Shown one piece after another: positions 50,570 to 59,397 of a stretch of DNA of 64,000 nt. Below the pieces are notes generated by a model. It was given only the letters and a program-made list of their open reading frames with translations, searched no databases and was not told the origin of the DNA. The first letter of the stretch is position 1. Each line of letters begins with the position of its first letter. Both the position numbers and the translations under genes were made by a program. The DNA lies in contig CAJXPX010000003.1 of NCBI GenBank assembly GCA_913058335.1, forward strand, positions 124,001 to 188,000. The letters are read 5' to 3'. The stretch comes from an uncultured Hyphomonadaceae bacterium (GTDB lineage: Bacteria > Pseudomonadota > Alphaproteobacteria > Caulobacterales > Maricaulaceae).

Positions 50570-53500
50570 TTAAAAGTCCCGTTTCCATTTTAAAGAAAGC
50601 GCCTGCTCATTATCGGACTGTACCCGGGAGCGCAAAGACAGGTTTCGCCTGACTTCCCAATCGATAATCGCACCGGAAGCATTATCCCCTCCTCCGGAAA
50701 AGACCTGTAAATAGACATCTTTGGCCAAGTAACGTCCGCCAGTGATTTGCGCGGACCCATCATCATTAAATCCAACACTCAATTGTCCAACGCCTAGCGC
50801 ATCACGTAAGCCTCCTAACAAATCAAAACCGCCGCCATTTCCGGAGAATTGCGCCAAAGCGCCAGCAAGCTGCGCCGCTTCTACTGCTGAAAGTTCTGTA
50901 GCCGACCGGCCGAATAATAATGCGGATAGAATCTCATCATCAGGACGCTCCGGCGTTGAGGAAAGCTCAATTTCTGGCTTCTCGACGGTTCCTGTAATTT
51001 TAACGCCGGCGTCAAGGTTCTGTGTTTCAGTATTGGCGACAAAATTAATCTTCGCCGTGGAGACAGGGCCATCAAATTCGATCACCCCTGACTCGAAGTC
51101 CAGCTCCTTTCCCGCAAGTTTATAGCCCCCCCGAATAACACGTGCTTCTCCGTAAATTTCAGGCTCGAGCGCAGTGCCTTTAATGTCGGCGTCAATAGAC
51201 ATCTCGACGTCTAGTCCCTGGCTTCGAATGAAGATGCGTCGGGGCGCTGACACCTGAAGATCTAGCGCAACAGGATAGGGTGCGGCTTTGGCTTTAGGCG
51301 CTTGGGTTTCAGGCGGCAGATTAATTTCTTCGACATCTATCGTCACAACGCCGGGGCCGCCGGCGACAAATTGTTTAACTTCTGCGCGCTCAATCGTAAC
51401 GTTGCCTGATAGCGTTCCTTGCTCTTTTTCAGTTTCAAAAGCCACGTCTCCAGAGACACGGCCTGATAAATCTTGGCGATCCAAAGCACGAAAGCTTTGG
51501 GCCTTAAAATTAGCTTGGCCAATGGGGACACCAAACTCACCGAGTTTGAAATTACCTGTCCCAGAGAAACGCCCTTCATTTCCATCGGTCAGAGACAGGT
51601 TTTCTAGAGACACATTATCATTGGAGAAACGAAATAGAAATTCTCCCTCTCTGATTTGCGTCCCGAGTTCGATCATTTCAAGTTCTATAGCCCTGCCGCT
51701 GGCCTCGCCAGAGATTAAAGGCGAGCCGAGCGTGCCGCTAACGTCTAAATTTGCCTTTAACTGACCCGAGAGCCCAGCATCCTTTGGAGCTATTAATCCC
51801 AACACGCCATTCGCGGCTCCGTTTGCAGAAAGTTTTGCCTTTAGCGGAGCCGTCATGTTTGGGCGAATTGACAAGAGGCTATTCTCGCTTTGGAGAGCAA
51901 GTGAACCACTCCCGTCGAGGTTAAACGCATCTTCTGAGAGCCCTTTTAAAGTCCAGTCCAAATCTGCCCCTCCCAGGTCACCATCAAATTTAACCGTGAG
52001 CCCTTTTCCTTTACTGCGCTCAAACCCTCTCCAGTCCGTTAGGGTAATATCAATTTTCCCTTCTGGACGGTTGTTAGGGACGCTAAGGTCAAGGGTCATT
52101 GCTAATATCCCCTTCGTATCCGCAAGGATATTCCCGACAGGAAGTGTGCTGATGGGCAACCCTTCCACAGTGGCAACTAAACGTTCTTGCTCGCCTCTTT
52201 CGTAATTTAAATTGACTCTCCCATCAGACACTTTGAGAGCCGCCCTTATGAGAGCATTCCCCTCCCCATACTCGATTCGAAGCGGTTCTATTGCGCTAAT
52301 TGGGACGCGGCCATAAGCGGCCTCTGGAGCGAAAGTCACGAGGAAGTTATTATTTTCATCTCGAGACGCTGTGATAGGAGTCTCTAGTTTAAAAGGGGTG
52401 TCTACGACTTCGCCGACGACTTGTCCTGCCGTCTGCATATCGCCTGTCAAATCAGATAAACTTCCTTTCAACGACGCTTCTAGATTATCAATCTCTATCT
52501 GTTTATACGCAACATTTTTGGCACTTGCCTCCAAGACAAGTCCCTGTTCGCCATTTAAGTTATCAAGCTCCAAATCAAGTCGCGCATAGCGTCCGCCCTC
52601 TTCCGGTAAATCTAGCGAAATTCGGCCTTCTGCGATGCCGTTTTCAGGCAAGGCCAACTCGCCATTTGCCGTGAGATGGCCCACAGAGGCCTGAAGGTCA
52701 GCAAGACGAAGGACTGTTTGAGTTGAAGAAAACTGAGCGGAAACCGTCACATCCCCATACTCTGATTCTGCATCAAATTGTATTGGGCCTTTCGGCGCTT
52801 CGAGCACATCCTGAATCTCTGTACGCAATCGGGCTTTGGAAAATACTCGATCATAAGCTGAAAGCTCAGCTGTCGTAGCATCCAAACGCACATTCGGAGA
52901 GGCTCTGCGGCCCGAAACTGTCCCGCTAACAACTGTTCCTTCTGCAAGAGTAACGGATTTAAAAGTCACCGCTTCTTTGAGCGAGGCCTCCATATCCACG
53001 TCCATGACTTCTGTGATTCGACCAGAAAATGCGGCTGTCACCCCATCACCATTCACGAGGCCACGCGTAAACTCGACCCCACCTTCAACGGGGCGCGCAG
53101 CGATATCAAAAATCATCATAGAGCCAATAAGAGCATTCAAAGGCTCCTCCATTTCGGAAGTGGGAACGAACCGTCCATCTGCCGTGATCGCGGGGGCGCT
53201 ATTAGCTGTTTGCACAGCTTTATAGTCAGTTGTAAATTGGCCAGACGGAACTGTTCCTATGGCGTTTAAAGCTAAATTTGCTCTCCCTGACAGGGAGTAG
53301 GTCAACGGGTCCAGCGCAAGACGACCAGCGGTCGTTGCCGTATCTTTTCCACTGGTCACTTTCGCAGAGTCTAAGCGCAAAGATTTTTTCTCAAGATTAT
53401 ATTGACCCTTTGCCATGAGCTTTAGAGAGGAGCTAAGCGCCAACGGTATATCCGTTACTAAATCAATGCCTTTAGCTGTAAGGTCTGTTTCAAAATCTGC

Positions 53501-54718
53501 AATTTGGCGGTCTTCGTTTAATGATAGTCGAACTGGGCCTGAGAGAGAGGAAGCACGGCCTTGAGGCGTAATAAGAGAATTTACAATTATACCTCCCTGA
53601 AACGACATCTCTGCCGCGCCTGTCACATCCCCGTTTAGCTCCACACCGCCAAGCTGATATTCTTTCGGAAGTTTGTAAAATCGTGAAACATCTGGAATAT
53701 CGGCGGAGATCTGAGCATTCTGAGGCACGAAACCTTCCTCCGGCAAATTTCCGGCGGCTATAATAGACGCGCCGCCTGCCTGAACAGAGAGATCAAAAGG
53801 CTTTTCTCTTTGCTCTCTTAAAAGGGACAAATCACCAATTATACGGCTATCAATATCGCGGGCTGGCGCTAAAAGTGGCCAGTTTTCTGTTTCTGCCGCC
53901 GCAGAAATAGATAGCTTTTCTTCCGTCCAGTTTCCAGCCACATCCATTACAGGAATGCCGTCGAAAGCTAAAGATATATCTCCTGCACCCGTTTCAACAT
54001 CACCGGTTATTTTTCCATTGCCCGTTACAGTTTGTCCGTCCGGCGCCTGAATCAACGTGGCAATTGTCCCGCCCGGAAGTCCGGTTAGCCCAAACTCGCC
54101 TCTCATCTCGCCTTGAGGAGAGCGGTTAAAATCCAATTTAACCGCGTCGCCTTCTACGTCTGTGCGAACAGCGTCCAAAAGCGCTTTCATAGAGCCGTCC
54201 CCGGTCAAGGCGTATTTTGCCTGAAGGCGCGCAGAGACAGACTGACCAATAACGGGCTCTTGAAGGTTTAATGAAGGTGTTGCGAAATTTTCAAGTGTGA
54301 CCATTAATCGGTCGTCGGAGGGTTCCGAAGCGGGCGTCTCGTTTAAAACGGGCTTCCGGCGTATGTCGATATCCGCAATCGTAAGGTCTTCAATATAGAG
54401 ATGATTGTCGATGAACTTCAGAGGCTTCCATTTAAAATCAATGTCTTCCGCCTGCGCCCAAACGCCGTCTTTATCCCGTATTTTCAGAGAAGCTATTGTC
54501 AATGACTTGAGTGGGTCGCCTGAAAGACCTGAAATCTCGACACCTTCAATAGGGCCAAAGCTACGAGAATTTATTTGATCTTCAATAAACCGCGCCCCAG
54601 AAGGCGTAGTAATGTAAACGCGGAGTCCTAAACCCAAAAGCACCAGCAGAGCGATCAGCAAAAGCCCTCCGCCAATCACCCATTTCTTCCAAGAGGTATT
54701 TTTAACTGTTTCAGACAT
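50570..54718 (-). CDS. tamB: TamB translocation and assembly module subunit
   Basis: 1382 residues. One N-terminal transmembrane anchor (about 12-33: VIGGGLLLIALLVLLGLGLR), a long beta-helical periplasmic stretch, and the C-terminal DUF490/TamB domain (ISGRAIELEM...GRSATELSAVEAAQLAGAL, ending KWKRDF). Spans the periplasm and works with TamA in outer membrane protein insertion and phospholipid transport. Its ATG shares one base with the tamA stop (TAATG), so the two are translationally coupled. Confidence 0.95.
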   Translation of the reverse strand: MSETVKNTSWKKWVIGGGLLLIALLVLLGLGLRVYITTPSGARFIEDQINSRSFGPIEGVEISGLSGDPLKSLTIASLKIRDKDGVWAQAEDIDFKWKPLKFIDNHLYIEDLTIADIDIRRKPVLNETPASEPSDDRLMVTLENFATPSLNLQEPVIGQSVSARLQAKYALTGDGSMKALLDAVRTDVEGDAVKLDFNRSPQGEMRGEFGLTGLPGGTIATLIQAPDGQTVTGNGKITGDVETGAGDISLAFDGIPVMDVAGNWTEEKLSISAAAETENWPLLAPARDIDSRIIGDLSLLREQREKPFDLSVQAGGASIIAAGNLPEEGFVPQNAQISADIPDVSRFYKLPKEYQLGGVELNGDVTGAAEMSFQGGIIVNSLITPQGRASSLSGPVRLSLNEDRQIADFETDLTAKGIDLVTDIPLALSSSLKLMAKGQYNLEKKSLRLDSAKVTSGKDTATTAGRLALDPLTYSLSGRANLALNAIGTVPSGQFTTDYKAVQTANSAPAITADGRFVPTSEMEEPLNALIGSMMIFDIAARPVEGGVEFTRGLVNGDGVTAAFSGRITEVMDVDMEASLKEAVTFKSVTLAEGTVVSGTVSGRRASPNVRLDATTAELSAYDRVFSKARLRTEIQDVLEAPKGPIQFDAESEYGDVTVSAQFSSTQTVLRLADLQASVGHLTANGELALPENGIAEGRISLDLPEEGGRYARLDLELDNLNGEQGLVLEASAKNVAYKQIEIDNLEASLKGSLSDLTGDMQTAGQVVGEVVDTPFKLETPITASRDENNNFLVTFAPEAAYGRVPISAIEPLRIEYGEGNALIRAALKVSDGRVNLNYERGEQERLVATVEGLPISTLPVGNILADTKGILAMTLDLSVPNNRPEGKIDITLTDWRGFERSKGKGLTVKFDGDLGGADLDWTLKGLSEDAFNLDGSGSLALQSENSLLSIRPNMTAPLKAKLSANGAANGVLGLIAPKDAGLSGQLKANLDVSGTLGSPLISGEASGRAIELEMIELGTQIREGEFLFRFSNDNVSLENLSLTDGNEGRFSGTGNFKLGEFGVPIGQANFKAQSFRALDRQDLSGRVSGDVAFETEKEQGTLSGNVTIERAEVKQFVAGGPGVVTIDVEEINLPPETQAPKAKAAPYPVALDLQVSAPRRIFIRSQGLDVEMSIDADIKGTALEPEIYGEARVIRGGYKLAGKELDFESGVIEFDGPVSTAKINFVANTETQNLDAGVKITGTVEKPEIELSSTPERPDDEILSALLFGRSATELSAVEAAQLAGALAQFSGNGGGFDLLGGLRDALGVGQLSVGFNDDGSAQITGGRYLAKDVYLQVFSGGGDNASGAIIDWEVRRNLSLRSRVQSDNEQALSLKWKRDF

Positions 54719-56544
54719 TAAAAAGCCTGTCCGATAGAGATATAAATTTGAAAAGCGTCATCGCCGGGACGTTTATTTATGGGAAAGGCGATATCGGCGC
54801 GTATCGGCGCGAAACTCGTGAAGTATCGAACGCCAAACCCTGCCCCATATTGAGTCGTGTCAAAATCTGGAAATTCCTCACTTCCGACGGTGGCCGCATC
54901 AATAAAGCCAACAAAACCGAGGTTGCCGTCAAATAGGCCGTCATGCCCACGATACCGAATTTCCGCGCTTCCTTCTAAAATGCTTCGCCCGCCAATTGTT
55001 TCGCCTTCCGCGTCTCTTGGCGAGATAGATTGGTAGCTATAACCGCGAACAGAGCCGCCTCCGCCGCCATAAAAACGCTGATTTAAAGGTACGGCCGCAA
55101 TACCTGCGCCAAATATGGAACCATATTTTGCCCGGACTGCCGCAATAAACTTTTCACTTACCTTTTGATAAGTGCTGCCGCCAAGTTCTCCGATAACATA
55201 AGCCCCTTTGTCATCGCCGAAGTTGTAAGTCGGCAGCGCATTTGCCTCGACAAAAATACCTTTAGACGGATCAAATATATTGTCTCTGCTATCGTAAACA
55301 GCCCCGCCTGTCGCCTGAACCAGATAAGACCTCGTTTTCGTCGCGTCATCTTCTTCAACTTTGAACTGAGATGCCTCGACCCCAATCCCTGCACTTACTT
55401 TGAATTTTGAGCTGATTTTTTGCGTCATAAGAGCATCTATTCCGACACGTTCCCCTCGGAAAAACTCAGAATTTTCTCGGGCCGCCTCAGCGGCCAGATC
55501 AAGCTCTCTATCGACCCGCCAAGCATAGGGAATATTATAATCAACGCCGAGGCTTTGGAGGTTTGTTTTGGCAATAGCTGTCAGGGTTAAGGTCTGCGCG
55601 TAACCAATAAAATTACGGCGCTCATAGCTCGCCGACACACCGCTACCGTCCGCGGTGGAATAGCCGACTTCTCCGGAAATTGTATTCTTATCGCCCTGTT
55701 CAATGTTTAACAAAACATTCCGGGTAATTGTTCCGTCGGCATTTTCCGTTCCGCCTTCTTCAAGGCTTGCAGTTGCACTCTCAAAAACGCCTGCGCCAAT
55801 GGCACGCGAGGACAATTTATTTATTTTACTTTGCTCATAAAGTTCACCGGGCTCGAAAGGGGAAATCATGTCTGGCCAACTTTCTTTAATATAAGCCGAC
55901 CCTGTTTGCTTAATCTCTCCAAAGCGGGTTTTACGTCCCGTGGATACAATGTAATCGACCGCCATACTGTCTGTCGCGTGATCTACTACTGCCTTGCGCG
56001 GCAGGGCTTCAACGTCAGGATACCCTTGTCCTTTAAGCTTATTCACAACCCGAAGTTCAGACGCCACCACTTGGGCAGATATAGCTGGATTACCCTCATT
56101 GTCGGATACCATTTTTCTCAACGCGTCACTACTTTCCGGGACATTTTCCCCGAAATTAACATCTAAAGTGCTGAATTGAAATCTGGGCCCTGGCTCTATC
56201 AACAAAACGGGGGTCAAAGCATCACGAGATTTTTCATTACGGTCGCCCCAAGAAAATCCGTCCTCGGAAATCGTACCAATCTGAACATCAATCACGCTTT
56301 CGTAATAACCTTGGGATCTCAAAATTGACTCGGCTTTTTCAACAACTTTTCCGGCTCGGCGGCGCGCCTGAGCCGTTGACCGCGGAGCTTCGTCAACCTG
56401 CCCGATAGTCAAGATCAATTGATCTCGTAGCTCTTTCGGCAAGTCCCCCTGAACCCGCGCCAGCGGTTCGTCTGCCCAAGCCGTATTTACGGCGGCAAAA
56501 CTACAACCCAACCCAAGCCAGATGACAAGAGCCGGATGTGACAT
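54718..56544 (-). CDS. tamA: TamA autotransporter assembly factor (BamA/Omp85 family)
   Basis: 608 residues with a signal peptide (cleavage near A-W-A at residue about 24). POTRA repeats cover about 30-260 and a 16-strand beta barrel the rest: the VRGYSY motif in FYGGGGGSVRGYSYQ (the conserved V-R-G-F/Y loop) and the terminal IYISIGQAF ending in Phe, needed for barrel assembly. It precedes tamB and ends inside its start. Confidence 0.95.
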   Translation of the reverse strand: MSHPALVIWLGLGCSFAAVNTAWADEPLARVQGDLPKELRDQLILTIGQVDEAPRSTAQARRRAGKVVEKAESILRSQGYYESVIDVQIGTISEDGFSWGDRNEKSRDALTPVLLIEPGPRFQFSTLDVNFGENVPESSDALRKMVSDNEGNPAISAQVVASELRVVNKLKGQGYPDVEALPRKAVVDHATDSMAVDYIVSTGRKTRFGEIKQTGSAYIKESWPDMISPFEPGELYEQSKINKLSSRAIGAGVFESATASLEEGGTENADGTITRNVLLNIEQGDKNTISGEVGYSTADGSGVSASYERRNFIGYAQTLTLTAIAKTNLQSLGVDYNIPYAWRVDRELDLAAEAARENSEFFRGERVGIDALMTQKISSKFKVSAGIGVEASQFKVEEDDATKTRSYLVQATGGAVYDSRDNIFDPSKGIFVEANALPTYNFGDDKGAYVIGELGGSTYQKVSEKFIAAVRAKYGSIFGAGIAAVPLNQRFYGGGGGSVRGYSYQSISPRDAEGETIGGRSILEGSAEIRYRGHDGLFDGNLGFVGFIDAATVGSEEFPDFDTTQYGAGFGVRYFTSFAPIRADIAFPINKRPGDDAFQIYISIGQAF

Positions 56545-56960
56545 GAAAAATCGCTGAAAAATAACCGAAGTCCTTCAAATCCAAAATACAATCCGAAGAC
56601 GGATCCCAAAAAGATAATGCCTGAACCTTTGTACGGTTGCTATTATATTTGGCATATTCACACAGCGCTTCACCTGAACCGCAGTGAATTAAAAGTTACA
56701 TTACAGACGGATAACAGCCAGTTACAAAGTCAGGAGCCCTGAATTTGCTTCTTTACGTTTTACTCCGCTTCAGTTGAGTAGACGATTTTATAAAGTTTGG
56801 TCTTCAAAGGAAAATCCAGCATCAATATAATAAAGACCGGGTAAGAATCCTTCAACCTAGAGCCCTACCGCTCAATCAAAATTTAGCTGAGTAGATAATG
56901 AGGGATAAGTCTATCAGCCCGAGTATCGGTATACTAGAGAACTCATGGATCTAAGTATAA
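56545..56960. other. Non-coding region between tamA and tRNA-Arg
   Basis: About 415 bp, AT-rich, presumably with the tamA promoter on the minus strand. No open frame with family character, no repeat and no GGAAC pattern that fits EcfG. Confidence 0.5.
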
Positions 56961-57037
56961 TGGCGCACCGGGGAGGATTCGAACCCCCGACCCCTTGATT
57001 CGTAGTCAAGTACTCTATCCAGCTGAGCTACCGGTGC
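56961..57037 (-). tRNA. tRNA-Arg (ACG)
   Basis: 77 nt with encoded CCA. Acceptor stem GCACCGG/CCGGTGC with G discriminator, D arm GCTC-AGCTGGATA-GAGT, anticodon arm CTTGA-CTACGAA-TCAAG with anticodon ACG (A34 to be deaminated to inosine), T arm GGGGG-TTCGAAT-CCTCC. All stems pair, with single G-U pairs in the D and T stems. Confidence 0.96.
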
Positions 57038-57155
57038 TTAGAGTGCGCGTTTTACGGCGCGGTGGTCGCAATCTCTTGCGAGGGCGCGTTAAAGCGGAAT
57101 TGAGCGGGATTTGCAAGAGCTATTTCAGTGATTTTTCGCCAATCACTGTAGAGTG

Positions 57156-58115
57156 TTAGTTGTCCTTTGCCAAATGCACGCCGCGCATTAAGGCGCGAGC
57201 CACACACCGGGCGGCTGCTCCGCCAAGTTCGGCTAAAGCGGACGCTGTTTCGCAAGCCACACCTGCGCTGGAGAGTGCAAAAATCGTATCACCGTCAAGG
57301 GGGGTGTGGGCGGGCTGTACAGCCATCGCAATGCCGTCCTGCGCCATGATGGCTAATCGTTTGAGCTGTTTCTGAGTCAAGGCAGCATTGGTCATCACGG
57401 CGCCAATCACAGTCGATTGCCCGGCAGATTTCAAAAACGCCAATTTCGTATCAGAGGCCTCGACAAATTTGTAATCCGGCGAAGGACGCTGTCCGCCAAA
57501 CTCTCCATCTCTTTCATATGGCCAAGCCCAAGGACACTCTGTTCCGGGCATATAAGGAGATCCAACGGGGTTAGCCGCGATGATAGCCGTAACAGTTAAT
57601 CCATCAATCTCTTCGGAAGCCATACCGAGGCCGCCCTTATATTGACCCGCTGTGGCGCCAAAGCCTGCTCCGGCCTGTCCTTCCTGAACGTCTGCCCCAG
57701 CTGCTTCGCAAGCTTCTAATGCCAGCCGCCGAAAAGGCGGCTCTAGCCCCCAGCCTTTATCACCGCCATTCGCATTATCAAATAAAATTGCGCTAGGCAC
57801 GATGGGCGAGACCGGCACGGGCGCCGGTCCTGGCGCATAACCAATTCGCTTTTCGCCCAGCCACGCCGTCACGGCATCCGCTGCCGCCAATCCGTAAACA
57901 GAACCGCCAGATAGAACCACGGCGTGAACTTTGTCTATCAGGCCGCCATCCTGCAATGTCATAATTTCCCGGGTGCCCGGTCCACCGCCGCGCACATCCA
58001 CGGCGCATAATGCGGGGGAGTCAGGTAATATAACCGTGACGCCTGTCTTGACATGTATGTCATGGGCTTGACCAATACGCACGCTGAGAATCGAAAGAGC
58101 AGAAGGTAAAGTCAT
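57156..58115 (-). CDS. P1-family (DmpA/NylC-type) peptidase
   Basis: 319 residues. Signature segments: DVRGGGPGTREIMTL, AVVLSGGSVYGLAAADAV, GQAGAGFGATAGQ, and the end block AVMTNAALTQKQ, then QPAHTPLDGDTIFALS. These belong to the N-terminal-nucleophile P1 family of L-aminopeptidase DmpA and endo-type nylon oligomer hydrolase, which self-cleave before a Ser/Thr. The cleavage residue is probably a Thr/Ser near 230 (TVIGAVMTN region); I cannot fix it. Cytoplasmic. Confidence 0.88.
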   Translation of the reverse strand: MTLPSALSILSVRIGQAHDIHVKTGVTVILPDSPALCAVDVRGGGPGTREIMTLQDGGLIDKVHAVVLSGGSVYGLAAADAVTAWLGEKRIGYAPGPAPVPVSPIVPSAILFDNANGGDKGWGLEPPFRRLALEACEAAGADVQEGQAGAGFGATAGQYKGGLGMASEEIDGLTVTAIIAANPVGSPYMPGTECPWAWPYERDGEFGGQRPSPDYKFVEASDTKLAFLKSAGQSTVIGAVMTNAALTQKQLKRLAIMAQDGIAMAVQPAHTPLDGDTIFALSSAGVACETASALAELGGAAARCVARALMRGVHLAKDN

Positions 58116-58688
58116 TACTTTTTCTACGTGAGATTTTTCTTCTTTGCCAGCGCGGTAATATATCTGTTCTGGTGCTCAAAGCTTAACGAACAGATGTTCT
58201 CTCCCACTCGCAATCTAGTGCAGAGCCTCGTTCGCGTTTTTCAAAATAAAATGGACAGCCCGCAGAGCTTGAGGCCCTGTCGGAACAATCAAGAAAAACG
58301 CCAATAAAATTTTTCTAAAAGCAGACAGTTCTGGGGCGAGGGTTTTTGAGGAACGACCATTACATTTAACACAGTTTAGAGAGGGGCGCAGCGATCTCAG
58401 TATGCCAGGCGTACGATGTCAAAGATCTGGCGCAAGTTTGATGTCACACACACTCCTCAGTCTCGTCATCTCTAGCATCGGTAGGTGACGAGCACTTGTC
58501 CATGAACAAAAGAACGAGTTTGAAATCACCCTGAAAGCGAAAAGTCAGGACTGTTCTCTTATTATTTCTCATAAAAATGATACAAATGGCATTACTTTCC
58601 TGAACCGGACAGGTCAGAGCATTTTTGCAACTGAGACCTTGCATCAATTCATATTGCTTCTAAACCTAAGTCTCGTTATGGGGCCGCC
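58116..58688. other. Gene-free interval upstream of marC
   Basis: About 570 bp. A 67-codon minus-strand frame (58444-58647) has no family character or ribosome site that I can see. Two GGAAC words occur but their -10 partners do not fit. No tRNA, hairpin-plus-T terminator or repeat found. Confidence 0.45.
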
Positions 58689-59333
58689 ATGTTTGATCTA
58701 ACTTTATTCGTCAGCGCCTTTGCGACGCTTTTTGTGGTTATCGACCCGCCGGGATGCGCGCCTATTTTTGCGACTCTCACACAGGGCACAACCAAATCCC
58801 ATCAGCGGGAAATGGCGTTCAAGGCTGTCACCGTGGCAGCCATTGTCCTTATTGGTTTTGCCTATGGCGGCGAATGGTTGTTTGCGAAGCTCGGCATCAG
58901 TCTGGATGCACTGCGCCTTGCAGGCGGAGTCATGCTCTTTATCATCGGCTTGAATATGGTTTTCGAAAAACGCACGGAAACCCGGGAAGAACGCGCCGAA
59001 GATCTGCTCGAAGAAATTGAGAATCCAGAAGATATCTCTGTTTTCCCTATGGGCATTCCTATGATTGCAGGCCCCGGCACAATGGCAACCCTTCTGCTAT
59101 TAATGAGCAATACGACAACAGGTGGGCAAGAGTTTTCAATTATGCTCGCCTTGGTCATCACGCTCCTAATCACTCTGGCGGCTTTTTTAGTCGCCGGCCC
59201 ATTGATGAAGCTGATGGGGAAAACATTTACCAATGTGCTGACCCGTCTACTTGGTGTTTTACTCGCAACGCTGGCGTCGCAATTTATCATAGACGGGGTT
59301 AGCGGCGCGTTAGGTCAGCTCCTCCAATCATGA
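58689..59333 (+). CDS. MarC-family integral membrane protein
   Basis: 214 residues, about six transmembrane helices. The first FVSAFATLFVVIDPPGCAPI and the conserved GIPMIAGPGTMATLLLLMSN, with a charged loop RTETREERAEDLLEEIENPE between helices three and four, are typical of MarC/UPF0056. Despite the name, a role in multiple antibiotic resistance has been disproved for E. coli MarC; the function is unknown. A strong terminator follows. Confidence 0.9.
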   Translation: MFDLTLFVSAFATLFVVIDPPGCAPIFATLTQGTTKSHQREMAFKAVTVAAIVLIGFAYGGEWLFAKLGISLDALRLAGGVMLFIIGLNMVFEKRTETREERAEDLLEEIENPEDISVFPMGIPMIAGPGTMATLLLLMSNTTTGGQEFSIMLALVITLLITLAAFLVAGPLMKLMGKTFTNVLTRLLGVLLATLASQFIIDGVSGALGQLLQS

Positions 59334-59348
59334 GAATGTCTGTTACAA

Positions 59349-59375
59349 AAAAAGCCCGCTGCTAGCGGGCTTTTT
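59349..59375. terminator. Bidirectional terminator between marC and the M1 aminopeptidase
   Basis: Perfect 12-bp stem AAAAAGCCCGCT/AGCGGGCTTTTT with loop GCT. A and T runs on either side serve both converging genes. Confidence 0.92.
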
Positions 59376-59397
59376 ATACTTAGTTTTCTATGTCTTT

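Noticed and set aside
58444-58647. 67-codon minus-strand ORF upstream of marC
   Set aside because: Cys- and Arg-rich composition without family likeness or ribosome site.
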